64,000 nt of DNA from Streptantibioticus ferralitis (GTDB lineage: Bacteria > Actinomycetota > Actinomycetes > Streptomycetales > Streptomycetaceae). The stretch covers positions 62,001 to 126,000 of the forward strand of contig NZ_JARHTQ010000012.1 of the NCBI RefSeq assembly GCF_029223525.1, read 5' to 3'. Shown here in pieces: positions 53,098-63,107 of this stretch. Under the pieces are notes generated by a model, which worked only from the letters and a program-made list of their open reading frames with translations, made no database searches and had not been told where the DNA came from. Position numbers and translations under genes: made by a program. Position 1 is the stretch's first letter. Each line of letters begins with the position of its first letter.

Positions 53098-53694
53098 CTA
53101 GGCGTGCAAGGGGTCCCCCGGTGACGCCACCGCGCCCGGGCGCGCCGTCTGCTGCGGCACGGCCGTGGCCGTGCTCGGGTGGCCAAAAGGGTAGTCGCCC
53201 ATCGTCCGCCACACACCGTCCTCGCCCTGCTCGTACAGCGAGAAGCCGGTGACCGTCCAGTGCGCGCGGAATCCCGCGAGCTCGCTCTGCGCCCGGTCCA
53301 TCGCCTCGTCGGCGATGCCGTGCGCCACCGTCACATGCGGGTGGTACGGGAACTGCAGCTCCCGCGCCACCGGCCCGGAACGCACCCGCTCCTGCAACTG
53401 CGAGCAGTCCCCGGCGCCTTCGGCGAGCCGTACGAACACCACCGGCGACAGCGGCCGGAACGAGTCCGTGCCGTCCAGCCGCAGCGGAAAGGACCGGCTC
53501 GCCTCGGCGACGTCCGACAGATGCCGGCGGACGTCCGGCAGCGTGGCGGTTTCCACCTCGGTGGGCGGCAGCAGCGTGATGTGGGTGGGAATGGCATGGG
53601 CTGCCAGGTCCCCGAAGCCCGCGCGGCGCTGCTGGAGCAGGCTGCCGTAGGGCTCCGGGACCGCGATGGACACACCGATCGTGCTGGTCTCCAT
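53098..53694 (-). CDS. 2'-5' RNA ligase family (2H phosphoesterase) protein
   Basis: A 198-residue protein with the duplicated H-x-T/S-x motifs of the 2H superfamily: PTHITLLPPTEVE and YHPHVTVAHG. VGVSIAVPEPYG-like start (GVSIAVPEPYG) and VFVRLAEG are typical strands. It probably acts on 2',3'-cyclic phosphates or 2'-5' linkages in RNA or nucleotides; the substrate is unknown. ATG 53694 sits 6 nt after GGGGA. The 20-residue Ala/Pro-rich C-terminus lies outside the fold. It is 47 bp downstream of trpS in the same direction. The gap 52894-53097 shows nothing recognisable. Confidence 0.84.
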   Translation of the reverse strand: METSTIGVSIAVPEPYGSLLQQRRAGFGDLAAHAIPTHITLLPPTEVETATLPDVRRHLSDVAEASRSFPLRLDGTDSFRPLSPVVFVRLAEGAGDCSQLQERVRSGPVARELQFPYHPHVTVAHGIADEAMDRAQSELAGFRAHWTVTGFSLYEQGEDGVWRTMGDYPFGHPSTATAVPQQTARPGAVASPGDPLHA

Positions 53695-53741
53695 GCGCAC
53701 TCCCCTTTCGAACCGTCGGATCTGTGGAAGGCGCGCGTCGC

Positions 53742-54815
<1,074 letters not shown>

Positions 54816-54875
54816 TCAGGTCGGCGGACCGGCCAGACACCCCGCGCGCGCCCTCCGGCGTACCGCGCACCGCGG

Positions 54876-56327
54876 TCAGCTCAGGTCGATCCCCGGGTAG
54901 AGCGGGAACCCGGCGAGCAGATCGGTGGCCCGGCCGGCGACCTGCTGGGCGACCGCCGCGTCCAGCGCGTACTTCGCCTTGGACGGCTTGCCGTCGGCGC
55001 CGGTGCCCGGTGCCGTGGCGGCCAGCACGGTGTCGATCAGCGCGGCGATCTCGTCCATCTCGGCCGTGCCGAGCCCGCGGGTGGTCAGCGCGGGCGTGCC
55101 CAGCCGGATGCCGGAGGTGTACCAGGCGCCGTTGGGGTCCTGCGGGACGGAGTTGCGGTTGGTCACGATCCCGCTGTCCAGCAGCGCGGCCTCGGCCTGG
55201 CGGCCGGTGAGCCCGTAGCCGGAGACGTCCAGCAGCACGATGTGGTTGTCGGTGCCGCCGGTGACCAGCCGGGCGCCGCGCTTGAGCAGGCCCTCGGCCA
55301 GCGCCTGGGAGTTGTCGACGATCCGTCGCGCGTAGTCGTGGAAGCCGGGCTGCCGGGCCTCGGCGAGCGCGACCGCCTTGGCCGCCATCACATGCGGCAG
55401 CGGGCCGCCGAGCACCATCGGGCAGCCGCGGTCCACGTGCTCGGCGAGCTCGGAGTCGCACAGCACCATGCCGCCGCGCGGGCCGCGCAGCGACTTGTGG
55501 GTGGTCGTGGTGACGATCTGCGCGTGCGGTACGGGGTCGAAGTCGCCGGTGAGCACCTTGCCCGCGACCAGGCCCGCGAAGTGCGCCATGTCGACCATCA
55601 GCGTCGCCCCGACCTCGTCGGCGATCTCGCGCATGATGCGGAAGTTCACCAGCCGCGGGTACGCGGAGTACCCAGCGATGATGATCAGCGGGCGGAACTC
55701 GCGGGCGGACTCGCGCAGCGCGTCGTAGTCGACCAGGCCGGTGGCCGGGTCGGTGCCGTAGGAGCGCTGGTCGAACATCTTGCCGGAGATGTTGGGGCGG
55801 AAGCCGTGCGTGAGGTGGCCGCCCGCGTCCAGCGACATGCCGAGCATCCGCTGGTTGCCGAGTTCGCGGCGCAGCGCGGACCAGTCGGCTTCGGTCAGAT
55901 CGTTGACCTGCCGGACCCCGGCCTTGTGCAGCGCGGGGCTCTCCACCCGCTGGGAGAGCACGGCCCAGAAGGCGACCAGGTTGGCGTCGATACCGGAGTG
56001 CGGCTGTACGTAGGCGTGCGCGGCGCCGAAGATCTCCCGGGCGTGCTCGGCGGCGAGCGCCTCCACGGTGTCGACGTTGCGGCAGCCCGCGTAGAAGCGG
56101 CGGCCGACGGTGCCCTCCGCGTACTTGTCGCTGAACCAGTTGCCCATGGCCAGCAGTACGGCGGGGGAGGCGTAGTTCTCGCTCGCGATGAGCTTGAGGG
56201 ATTCGCGCTGGTCGGCGAGCTCGGCGCCGATGGCGTCGGCCACCCGCGGTTCGACCCCGCGGATGACGTCAAGCGCGCTGCGGAAGGCGATGGACTCGGT
56301 GGTACGGGCGGTCGGCTCTTCGGCCAT
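54876..56327 (-). CDS. glyA: Serine hydroxymethyltransferase
   Basis: A 483-residue PLP enzyme interconverting serine and glycine with tetrahydrofolate. [15 protein letters not shown], the family DKYAEG and [20 protein letters not shown], and the PLP lysine in [17 protein letters not shown] are all present, as is [15 protein letters not shown]. It is longer than the usual 420 residues through internal insertions (about 150-190) and N-/C-terminal tails, the form common as a second GlyA in actinobacteria. ATG 56327 has GGAGG. A ZTP riboswitch precedes it, linking expression to folate/one-carbon status. Confidence 0.94.
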   Translation of the reverse strand: MAEEPTARTTESIAFRSALDVIRGVEPRVADAIGAELADQRESLKLIASENYASPAVLLAMGNWFSDKYAEGTVGRRFYAGCRNVDTVEALAAEHAREIFGAAHAYVQPHSGIDANLVAFWAVLSQRVESPALHKAGVRQVNDLTEADWSALRRELGNQRMLGMSLDAGGHLTHGFRPNISGKMFDQRSYGTDPATGLVDYDALRESAREFRPLIIIAGYSAYPRLVNFRIMREIADEVGATLMVDMAHFAGLVAGKVLTGDFDPVPHAQIVTTTTHKSLRGPRGGMVLCDSELAEHVDRGCPMVLGGPLPHVMAAKAVALAEARQPGFHDYARRIVDNSQALAEGLLKRGARLVTGGTDNHIVLLDVSGYGLTGRQAEAALLDSGIVTNRNSVPQDPNGAWYTSGIRLGTPALTTRGLGTAEMDEIAALIDTVLAATAPGTGADGKPSKAKYALDAAVAQQVAGRATDLLAGFPLYPGIDLS

Positions 56328-56369
56328 GAGGTCCTCCGGCGGGTCATGCGGACTGCTGCCTACGGTCGG

Positions 56370-56448
56370 TCGGCCCAGGCGCACGGCACCACTTGCGCGA
56401 GCCGCTCCCCGATGGTCGATCCCATCCCAGCGCGCCAGTCACGGCTCA
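56370..56448 (-). promoter_or_regulatory. ZTP (pfl) riboswitch upstream of glyA
   Basis: On the minus strand the leader contains GCCGTGACTGGCGCGC near its 5' end, then ATGGGATCGACCATCGGGGAGCG-like sequence (a hairpin GATGG/CCATC followed by GGGGAGC), and GTGCGCCTGGGC at its 3' end. These are the conserved blocks of the pfl/ZTP riboswitch; GGCGC and GCGCC can form its pseudoknot. A -10 TAGGCT (56454-56459) places the transcript start at the motif. The aptamer ends 43 nt before the glyA ATG, so translational or transcriptional control by ZMP/ZTP is expected. Confidence 0.85.
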
Positions 56449-56621
56449 GCTTGAGCCTAGCAACGGGGGCGCCCGCCCGCCGAGGGCACCGCCGCACCAC
56501 CCGCACGAGTGTTGATCGGCGTCTGCTTATCGGCGCCTTACATGGGGCGACGATAGAAAGGGGCCGCCACCCGCCCGCGCCCTGGGCGGCGCCTCCCGAC
56601 GCACGACGAAACGGAGTCCCC

Positions 56622-57887
56622 ATGACCATGCATGCCCGTACGTCTCCCACCACCGCCCCTGGTGGGGACGCTGCGCGTCGCACCGTCGATTCCGCCGAGC
56701 TGATCAGGGAAGCCGACGCGCACAGCGCGCACAACTACCATCCGCTGCCCGTCGTCGTCGCGACCGCGGAGGGCGCGTGGATGACGGACGTCGAGGGCCG
56801 CCGCTATCTCGACCTGCTGGCCGGGTACTCGGCGCTCAACTTCGGCCATCGCAACCAGCGGTTGATCGAGGTCGCCAAGGCCCAGCTGGACCGCGTCACG
56901 CTCACCTCGCGGGCCTTCCACCACGACCGCTTCGCCGCGTTCTGTACGGAGTTGGCGGAGCTGTGCGGTATGGAGTCGGTCCTTCCGATGAACACCGGCG
57001 CCGAGGCGGTGGAGACCGCGGTCAAGACCGCCCGCAAGTGGGGCTACCGGGTCAAGGGCGTACCGGACGGCCAGGCCAAGATCGTGGTGGCCGCCGACAA
57101 CTTCCACGGCCGTACCACGACGATCATCAGCTTCTCCACCGACGAGGAGGCGCGCCGGGACTTCGGTCCGTACACGCCCGGCTTCGAGATCGTGCCGTAC
57201 GGCGATCTGGCGGCGCTCGAAGCGGCGGTGGACGAGCGGACGGTGGCCGTTCTGCTGGAGCCGATCCAGGGCGAGGCCGGGGTGCTGGTGCCGCCGCCCG
57301 GCTATCTGGCGGGGGTGCGGCGGATCACCGCGGAGCGCGGGGTGCTGTTCATCGCCGACGAGATCCAGTCGGGTCTGGGCCGGACAGGCAAGACCTTCGC
57401 GTGCGAACACGAAGGCGTCGTCCCGGACATGTACGTCCTGGGCAAGGCGCTCGGCGGCGGCGTGGTGCCGGTGTCCGCCGTGGTGTCGTCGAACGCCGTA
57501 CTCGGGGTGTACCGGCCGGGCGAGCACGGTTCGACGTTCGGCGGGAATCCGCTGGCCTGCGCGGTCGCGCTGGAGGTCATCGCGATGCTGCGGACCGGTG
57601 AATTCCAGCGGCGCGCCGAGGAGTTGGGCGCTCATCTGCACAGCGAGCTGGGCGCGCTCGTCGGCGGCGGCGCGGTGACCGAGGTACGCGGTCGCGGGCT
57701 GTGGGCCGGGGTGGACATCGCGCCGGGGCACGGCACGGGCCGCGAGGTGTCGGAGGCGCTGATGGAGCGCGGGGTGCTGGTGAAGGACACGCACGGGGCC
57801 ACGATCCGGATCGCGCCGCCGTTGGTGATCTCGCGGGAGGATCTGGACTGGGGGTTGGCGCAGTTGCGTGAGGTTCTGGGGGCCTAG
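56622..57887 (+). CDS. rocD: Ornithine aminotransferase
   Basis: A 421-residue class III PLP aminotransferase converting ornithine to glutamate semialdehyde. HNYHPLPVVVATAEGAWMTD at the start (with the OAT-type NYHPLP), LLAGYSALNFGHRN, MNTGAEAVETAVK, NFHGRTTTIISFSTD, EPIQGEAGV, ADEIQSGLGRTGK, the PLP lysine in VLGKALGGGVVPVSA and HGSTFGGNPLA are all in place. ATG 56622 follows ACGGAG. It is divergent from glyA. In some actinobacteria it is paired with an arginine deiminase-like gene, which is absent here. Confidence 0.92.
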   Translation: MTMHARTSPTTAPGGDAARRTVDSAELIREADAHSAHNYHPLPVVVATAEGAWMTDVEGRRYLDLLAGYSALNFGHRNQRLIEVAKAQLDRVTLTSRAFHHDRFAAFCTELAELCGMESVLPMNTGAEAVETAVKTARKWGYRVKGVPDGQAKIVVAADNFHGRTTTIISFSTDEEARRDFGPYTPGFEIVPYGDLAALEAAVDERTVAVLLEPIQGEAGVLVPPPGYLAGVRRITAERGVLFIADEIQSGLGRTGKTFACEHEGVVPDMYVLGKALGGGVVPVSAVVSSNAVLGVYRPGEHGSTFGGNPLACAVALEVIAMLRTGEFQRRAEELGAHLHSELGALVGGGAVTEVRGRGLWAGVDIAPGHGTGREVSEALMERGVLVKDTHGATIRIAPPLVISREDLDWGLAQLREVLGA

Positions 57888-57890
57888 CGG

Positions 57891-57920
57891 GTCCCTGCGG
57901 GTCCCTGCGGGTCCCTGCGG
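57891..57920. repeat. Three tandem copies of a 10-bp unit after rocD
   Basis: GTCCCTGCGG occurs three times head to tail, starting 3 bp after the rocD stop codon, followed by a G/T-rich degenerate continuation. The 57888-58156 gap holds no other structure I can name. Confidence 0.8.
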
Positions 57921-58156
57921 GTGCGTTGGGGTGCGCGTTGGGGTCTTTGCCCACCCGCCCACCCGTTGCCCTGGTCCGCATCGCGCCGTCGCGCACGGTC
58001 GGCTGTGGGGCGGGGGTGCGGCGGGGTGCCTCCTCACTCCAGGCATCGCCGCACGGTCGCGGTGCTTCCCGGGGTCGCTGCGGGGACACCCCGCCACACT
58101 CCCTTGCGCCGTCTTCCGCGCTGCGGCTGCGGGGGGATTGGCCCGCGCAGTGCCCG

Positions 58157-60424
58157 CTACGCGGCTCGGGTGGGGCGGGTTTCGGCGGGCTTCACGCCTA
58201 GTGGCCGGGAAAGGCCCACCACGCCCTCGTCGAGCCGTTGCAGGTGCCGCAGCACCCGGAAGGTCACGGAACCGGGCCTGGAGACGATCGCCTCCGGTCC
58301 CTCCAGCATCGAGGCGACGCTCGCGCCGGACTCGACCTCGCTGCTGGCGTCCTCGTCGTCCAGATGCTCTATGAGGACGTCGAGGTTGCGGCGGATCCGG
58401 TGCCCGGCCCGCTCAAGCCGCGGGTCGGCGGCGATCCGGGTACTGCTGGGTACGAGTTCGGCGGTGGCGGCCAGGCTGCGTGCGTGGTACGCGCAGGTCT
58501 CCAGCAGCGCCACCAGATAGCGTGCGGTGCGGCGGCGGACCCGCAGCGGGGTGATCGGATGCGTCAACGGCCGGGTGGAGCGCCGCAGATCGTCCAGAGC
58601 GGTGTCCAACTCCCGTGCCAGGTCCAGCAGATCGGCCGCCGGGCCGCCGCTGAGCTGCTCGACCGCGGCCGAACTGACCTCGCCGAGCTTGCTGAGCACT
58701 TCCCGCAACTGCTGGTCGGTGTGTTGGTGGGTGCGTACCGGCAGCACGAGCACGGCGGCGATGATCCCGCACGCGGCGCCCAGCGCGGTCTCCTCGATCC
58801 GCAGTTCCAGCACGGCGATGTTGTAGGTGCTCAGCAGGGTGTAGAGCAGGCCGAGCATCGCGGTGAGGAAGAACGACATCAGCACGTACGACAGCGGCGC
58901 GGTGAAGAACGCGCCGAAGACGCAGAGCAGTACGAGCGTGAACGCGGTCCAGGTGTGGTGGCCGACCAGCCCGGCGAGCACCACACCGGCGATCACGCCG
59001 ATCACCGTACCCAGCAGTCGCCGGTAGCCCTTGACCAGGATCTCGCCGGTCGAGGAGGTGTTGAGGAAGACGACCCAGCAGGTCAGCACCGCCCAGTACC
59101 AGCGCTGGCTGGACAGCAGTTCGCCGCCGACGATGGCCAGCGCCGAGCCGACCCCCACCTGGAACGCCGCCCGGGTGGTGGGCCGCTGCAGTCCGCCCTG
59201 CTCGTCCTCCGGCTCCTCCTCACGGGCAATCGAGACGTCCTCGGCGTCGAACTCCTCGCGGGAACGGGTCGCTTCGGGGCTGTCGTCGGAGTCGTCCTGC
59301 GGCCCGTCGAGCGCCAGGCGCAGGCCGAGGACCGCGCGGGCCGTCTCGCCGATGCCGCGGAACGTGTCCTGCACGGCGAGCGAGGCGCGCGGCAGGTTCT
59401 CCTCGTCGCGGTAGTCCAGCAGGCGGTTGCGGACGACCGCGAGGCCGGTGCCGCGGTCCGCCGGGGCGAGCCGGGTGATGAGCAGATGCAGACCGGACAG
59501 GTCGCGGCGTAGCCGCCGGGTCATCTCGTCCTCGACCGACCCTGCGGCGGGGGCGTCGAGGGCGGGCGGGTCCGGCAGGTGCAGGGTGAGGGTGTCGGCG
59601 CTTTCGGAGTGCCGCGCCTTGAGCAGCAGTACGCCAAGGCGTTCGGCGGCGATCTCGGCGTCGGCGATGCGGCGTTGCAGCAGCGCGGCGGTGGCGGCGT
59701 CGCGGGTGCCGTCCTCCAGCCGCCCCTGGATCATCAGCGCGCACTCGTGCAGCCGGGCGTTCTGCCGCCGCAGCTCGTCAACGGCCTTGTCCACCTTGTC
59801 CGGTGACGCCTCCCCCACCAGCGCCAGTTGCGCGTCCACCACCTGGGCCAGCCGGGCCCGGAACGCACGGCGCAGCCGCTGCAGCGTGTGCTCGGGGGTG
59901 GCCGGTACCAGTGCGAACCGGGCCACCGCCGCGCAGCAGAACGCGGCGAACAGCGTCCCGTACAGCTCGGGCAGGCCGGAAAGGCTGGCGCGCACGAAGA
60001 GCGAGACGAAGTAGATCTGGAAGCCCACCAGGCCGAGCGCGGTTCCGCGCTCGCCGAACCGGCGCACGTAGACGGCAGCGAAGATCAACGCGACGAAGAA
60101 CAGGTCGCCGAGGATGACGTAACGATTCAGCAGGGCGCCGAGCGACATCGCGGCGAACCCGGTGGGCAGCCCCCACGCGAGGGTGATCGCCTGGTCCCTG
60201 GGCAGCGGCTCACTGATCGCGAAGGTCGCCACCATGGCCGCCATCGCCCCCGCGACCAGGAGGTTCACCGGGATCTGGAATGCCGCGAGCACCGCGAGGG
60301 TCAGCACGATCGACGCGACCGTACGGAGTCCGGCCATCAGCCGGATCAGCCCCGGGTCGGACGCGACGAAGCGATCCCATACAGCGGTCCACGCCTGCCG
60401 CGCTCGTTGACGTGCTTGTGTCAT
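58157..60424 (-). CDS. FUSC-family / aromatic acid exporter-like membrane protein
   Basis: A 755-residue membrane protein of two similar halves. In each, a block of TM helices (about residues 25-175 and 405-555) is followed by a cytosolic, helix- and charge-rich region. The first half starts PGLIRLMAGLRTVASIVLTLAVL and contains RRFGERGTALGLVGFQIYFVSLF. The second contains RAAFQVGVGSALAIVGGELLSSQRWYWAVLTCWVVF, GYRRLLGTVIGVIAGVVLAGLV and TALGAACGIIAAVLVLPVRT. This duplicated design and the FUSC motifs suggest efflux of aromatic or fusaric-acid-like compounds. ATG 60424 is assigned by the start of the conserved fold. Confidence 0.85.
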   Translation of the reverse strand: MTQARQRARQAWTAVWDRFVASDPGLIRLMAGLRTVASIVLTLAVLAAFQIPVNLLVAGAMAAMVATFAISEPLPRDQAITLAWGLPTGFAAMSLGALLNRYVILGDLFFVALIFAAVYVRRFGERGTALGLVGFQIYFVSLFVRASLSGLPELYGTLFAAFCCAAVARFALVPATPEHTLQRLRRAFRARLAQVVDAQLALVGEASPDKVDKAVDELRRQNARLHECALMIQGRLEDGTRDAATAALLQRRIADAEIAAERLGVLLLKARHSESADTLTLHLPDPPALDAPAAGSVEDEMTRRLRRDLSGLHLLITRLAPADRGTGLAVVRNRLLDYRDEENLPRASLAVQDTFRGIGETARAVLGLRLALDGPQDDSDDSPEATRSREEFDAEDVSIAREEEPEDEQGGLQRPTTRAAFQVGVGSALAIVGGELLSSQRWYWAVLTCWVVFLNTSSTGEILVKGYRRLLGTVIGVIAGVVLAGLVGHHTWTAFTLVLLCVFGAFFTAPLSYVLMSFFLTAMLGLLYTLLSTYNIAVLELRIEETALGAACGIIAAVLVLPVRTHQHTDQQLREVLSKLGEVSSAAVEQLSGGPAADLLDLARELDTALDDLRRSTRPLTHPITPLRVRRRTARYLVALLETCAYHARSLAATAELVPSSTRIAADPRLERAGHRIRRNLDVLIEHLDDEDASSEVESGASVASMLEGPEAIVSRPGSVTFRVLRHLQRLDEGVVGLSRPLGVKPAETRPTRAA

Positions 60425-60532
60425 TCCGCTGCCGCACCCCTGCCCGTCCGTCCACCGTCCCGCGCGGCGGCCCACCGCGCGTGGACGCCCACCAGCCATG
60501 ATCCGCCGCCTAAAGGATCGCACGAACGGAGC

Positions 60533-60916
60533 GCCTGGCGGCGGGCGACGGTACGCCTGGCGGCGCGCGACGGGGTGGGTCCGGGGGCCTGACGCCTGGC
60601 GGCGGGCAGCGGTGCGCTGGGCAGCGGGGGCCGGCGCCTGGCGGCGGGTGCCGGTATGTGTCTGGCGGCAGGGGCCGGTACGTCTGGCGGCGCGCGACGG
60701 GCTGGGTCCGGGGGCCTGACGCCTGGCGGCGGGCAGCGGTGCGCTGGGCAGCGGGGGCCGGTATGTGTCTGGCGGCAGGGGCCGGTACGTCTAGCGGCGG
60801 GGGCCGGGGTGGGTCCGGGGGCCCGGGGGGCCTGACGCCTGGCGGCGGGCAGCGGTGCGCTGGGCAGCGGGGGCCGGTGCGCCTGGCGGCGGGGGCCGGG
60901 GTGGGTCCGGGGGACC
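60533..60916. repeat. GC-rich degenerate minisatellite in the FUSC-DMT divergent gap
   Basis: Short units of about 20-24 bp related to CGCCTGGCGGCGGGCAGCGGTG are repeated at least ten times. Larger blocks recur with GACGCCTGGCGGCGGGCAGC at 60591, 60718 and 60834 (spacings 127 and 116 bp). Interspersed are GGTGGGTCCGGGGGCCTGAC-type segments. Both strands read as long open frames of Arg/Pro/Ala repeats, but there is no family similarity or plausible start. The rest of the 60425-61051 gap shows only the DMT promoter. Confidence 0.8.
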
Positions 60917-61038
60917 CGGAGCGAGCAGCGCCGCAGTGGTGAAGACCCTCCGCCGTCGCCCCAGCGGGATACCGCCGCCGTGCTCGGGTCGGGCGCGGGC
61001 CCGGGGGCCGGGGGTCGGGGAAGGGGCGCGGGTGGACG

Positions 61039-61044
61039 TAGAGT
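61039..61044 (+). promoter_or_regulatory. -10 box of the DMT-type permease gene
   Basis: TAGAGT, a near-ideal actinobacterial -10 hexamer, ends 8 nt before GTG 61052. No Shine-Dalgarno lies in between, so the transcript is probably leaderless. Confidence 0.6.
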
Positions 61045-61051
61045 CCACTGC

Positions 61052-61930
61052 GTGCTTCTTGGATTGCTCTGCGCCCTCGGTTCCGCCATCTGCTTCGGTA
61101 CGGCCTCGGTCTTCCAGGCCGTCGCGGCCCGCCGGGCCGCCTCCGCTGACGACTCGGCGGGAGTCGACCCACGGCTGCTGGTGCGCGCGCTGCGCCAGTG
61201 GTGGTACGTGCTCGGGCTCGGGCTGGACGGCGCGGGCTTCGCGCTGGAGTTGGTGGCGCTGCGCTCGGTGCCGATCTACGCGGTCGGCGCGGCGCTGGCG
61301 GCGAGCCTGGCGGTGACGGCGGTGGTCGCCTCATGGCTGCTCAAGACGAGCCTCGGCAAGGCGGAGTGGGGGGCGGTCGGCACGGTCTGCCTGGGGCTGG
61401 GCTTGCTGGCGGCGGCCTCCGGCGCGGAGGGCCACAGCTCGGGCGGCCCGGAGCTGCGCTGGGGCGTACTGGGCGCGGCGGTGCTGGTCCTGCTGGCGGG
61501 CCTCGCCGCGGGTCGGCTGCCGAAGCGCGTCCGGGCGGCCGCGCTCGGGCTCGGTGCGGGCCTCGGCTTCGGTGTGGTGACGGTGGCGGTGCGGCTGGTT
61601 CCGGACTTCGCCATCGGGGACATGGCCACCAACCCGGCGACCTACGCGGTGCTGGTCGGCGGGGCCTCGGCGTTCCTGCTGCTGACGACCGCGCTGCAGC
61701 GCGGCTCGGTGACGGTGGCGACGGCGGGCATGGTGATCGGCGAAACGATCGGCCCGGCGCTGGTCGGCGTGCTGGCCCTGGGCGACCGTACGCGCGAGGG
61801 CCTCGGCGGCCTGGCCATCGCGGGCTACGCCCTGGCGGTACTCGGCGCGCTGGCACTGGCCCGCTTCGGCGAGGGCGGCGCGGAACCGGCGGCCGACCCA
61901 TCGGCGCCGAAGGTGACGGCGGACCGCTGA
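61052..61930 (+). CDS. DMT-superfamily (EamA-like) membrane protein
   Basis: A 292-residue protein with nine or ten TM helices from the very N-terminus (LLGLLCALGSAICFGTASVFQAVAARR). It has the paired repeats of drug/metabolite transporters: RQWWYVLGLGLDGAGFALELVALRSVPIYAV in the first half and TALQRGSVTVATAGMVIGETIGPALVGVLALGDRTREG in the second. GTG 61052 is chosen because it opens the first TM helix and lies 8 nt behind a TAGAGT box; upstream in-frame sequence belongs to the GC-rich repeat zone. Substrate unknown. Confidence 0.82.
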   Translation: MLLGLLCALGSAICFGTASVFQAVAARRAASADDSAGVDPRLLVRALRQWWYVLGLGLDGAGFALELVALRSVPIYAVGAALAASLAVTAVVASWLLKTSLGKAEWGAVGTVCLGLGLLAAASGAEGHSSGGPELRWGVLGAAVLVLLAGLAAGRLPKRVRAAALGLGAGLGFGVVTVAVRLVPDFAIGDMATNPATYAVLVGGASAFLLLTTALQRGSVTVATAGMVIGETIGPALVGVLALGDRTREGLGGLAIAGYALAVLGALALARFGEGGAEPAADPSAPKVTADR

Positions 61931-62007
61931 GACGGCGGCGAACCGCGCGACCGCAACCGGCAGGCGCTACCCCGAGTAACCGGCGCCAGAACCCGGATGA
62001 CACCGAC

Positions 62008-62053
62008 AGCCGCGGCCCCGAACCTCATTGACCTGAGGTTCGGGGCCGCGGCT
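62008..62053. terminator. Strong terminator after the DMT-type gene
   Basis: A perfect 20-bp inverted repeat beginning AGCCGCGGCCCCGAACCTCA, with a 6-nt loop TTGACC and followed by TTCGTT. It lies 77 bp beyond the permease stop. The remainder up to 62249 holds no gene; it includes CTACGCGCG, a half-match to the nucleoside operator. Confidence 0.93.
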
Positions 62054-62249
62054 TCGTTCGTTACTGGCAGCGACTACTCCCCTTCATTTCAAGGATATTG
62101 ACGGAGAGTCATTGCCCTGGCGGTCGCGGGTGCTGTAGTAATTCCTGCCGCAGGGCCCGTCTACGCGCGCTGCAGCAGGTTCGCGGTCCATACCAATGCC
62201 CTGTCTTTGGCGTGCCCGCGTTTTCCCCCACGTTCGAAAGAGCCAACTC

Positions 62250-63095
62250 ATGCACGCTTCCCGCGTCTCCGTAGTGCGGAGAGCATTGGCGGCGGTCGCG
62301 ACAGCCGCGGTCGCCGCCGGACTTCTGCTCAGTCTCGGCGGCCATGCCCAAGCCGATTCCCTGACCGGTACCGTCACCGGTGGCCAGGGCAACTACCGCA
62401 CCGTCAACGAACGTCAGGCGCCCCGCCTTTCCGCGTCAATCGTCGGTCGGGCCACCGTCGGCAGCACCGTCACCATGACCTGCCAGGTGCAGGGCGACAC
62501 CGTGGAGAACGACTCCCGCTGGATCTGGTCGGGACCAGGGTCCTTCTACATAGCCGACGCGTTCATCGTCGAGAACACCAACAGCCTGCCGTCCTGCTCG
62601 TCGCAGCCCAGCGGGCGGGTCGCGCTCGGCATCTCCATGCAGAAGCAGGTCCAGGACGAATGGTGCTGGGACGCCTCGGGCCTGACGATCGCGAATTACT
62701 GGGGCTACACCCAGTACAGCCAGAACGACTTCTGCCAACTGGCCGCCCAGAACAGCTCACTCAGCTGCAACGACCAACCCGCGACCCTCGACGACATGGC
62801 CAACGCCCTGTCCAACATGGGCTTTTCAAACTCCGGCTACGACCTGTACCGCAATGCCTACTTCTCCGAAGTCCGCAACGAGATAAGCGGCGGGCGGCCG
62901 TTCGCGGTGCGCATCGGGTGGCGTTCCGGCGGTGGCCATATGAATGTCATCTACGGGTACGACCCGTCGTCCGGAACGATCGCGGTCGGCGATCCCTGGC
63001 CGTCCACCCAGACCTACACCTGGTGGAACTACAACGACTACGTCAGCAACTCGTCGTTCCAGTGGACCCATTCCCGTATCGGGATCTACAGCTAA
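62250..63095 (+). CDS. Secreted papain-like cysteine protease (C70/C39-like) with SH3-like domain
   Basis: A 281-residue exported protein. The signal peptide (VVRRALAAVATAAVAAGLLL, cleavage near GHAQA-DS) is followed by an SH3-like region of about 80 residues (YRTVNERQAPRLSASIVGRA, VGSTVTMTCQVQG), then a papain-like domain. Catalytic Cys139 is in VQDEWCWDASGLTIANYW, His230 in SGGGHMNVIYGYD, and an Asp in VAVGDPWPS-type GTIAVGDPWPS. This Cys-His-Asp layout matches AvrRpt2/C70-type peptidases. Six or more further cysteines may form disulfides. ATG 62250 precedes the signal peptide. It is followed 12 bp later by a gene for a second exported protein. Confidence 0.82.
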   Translation: MHASRVSVVRRALAAVATAAVAAGLLLSLGGHAQADSLTGTVTGGQGNYRTVNERQAPRLSASIVGRATVGSTVTMTCQVQGDTVENDSRWIWSGPGSFYIADAFIVENTNSLPSCSSQPSGRVALGISMQKQVQDEWCWDASGLTIANYWGYTQYSQNDFCQLAAQNSSLSCNDQPATLDDMANALSNMGFSNSGYDLYRNAYFSEVRNEISGGRPFAVRIGWRSGGGHMNVIYGYDPSSGTIAVGDPWPSTQTYTWWNYNDYVSNSSFQWTHSRIGIYS

Positions 63096-63107
63096 GGCGG
63101 GCGGCAA

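Noticed and set aside
60498-61051. Arg/Pro-rich open frames through the GC-rich repeat array
   Set aside because: They result from repeat composition, with open frames on both strands and no ribosome-binding site.
62161-62172. CTACGCGCGCTG upstream of the secreted protease gene as a sixth nucleoside-regulon operator
   Set aside because: Only the left arm matches; the right arm is lost and the gene has no nucleoside role.
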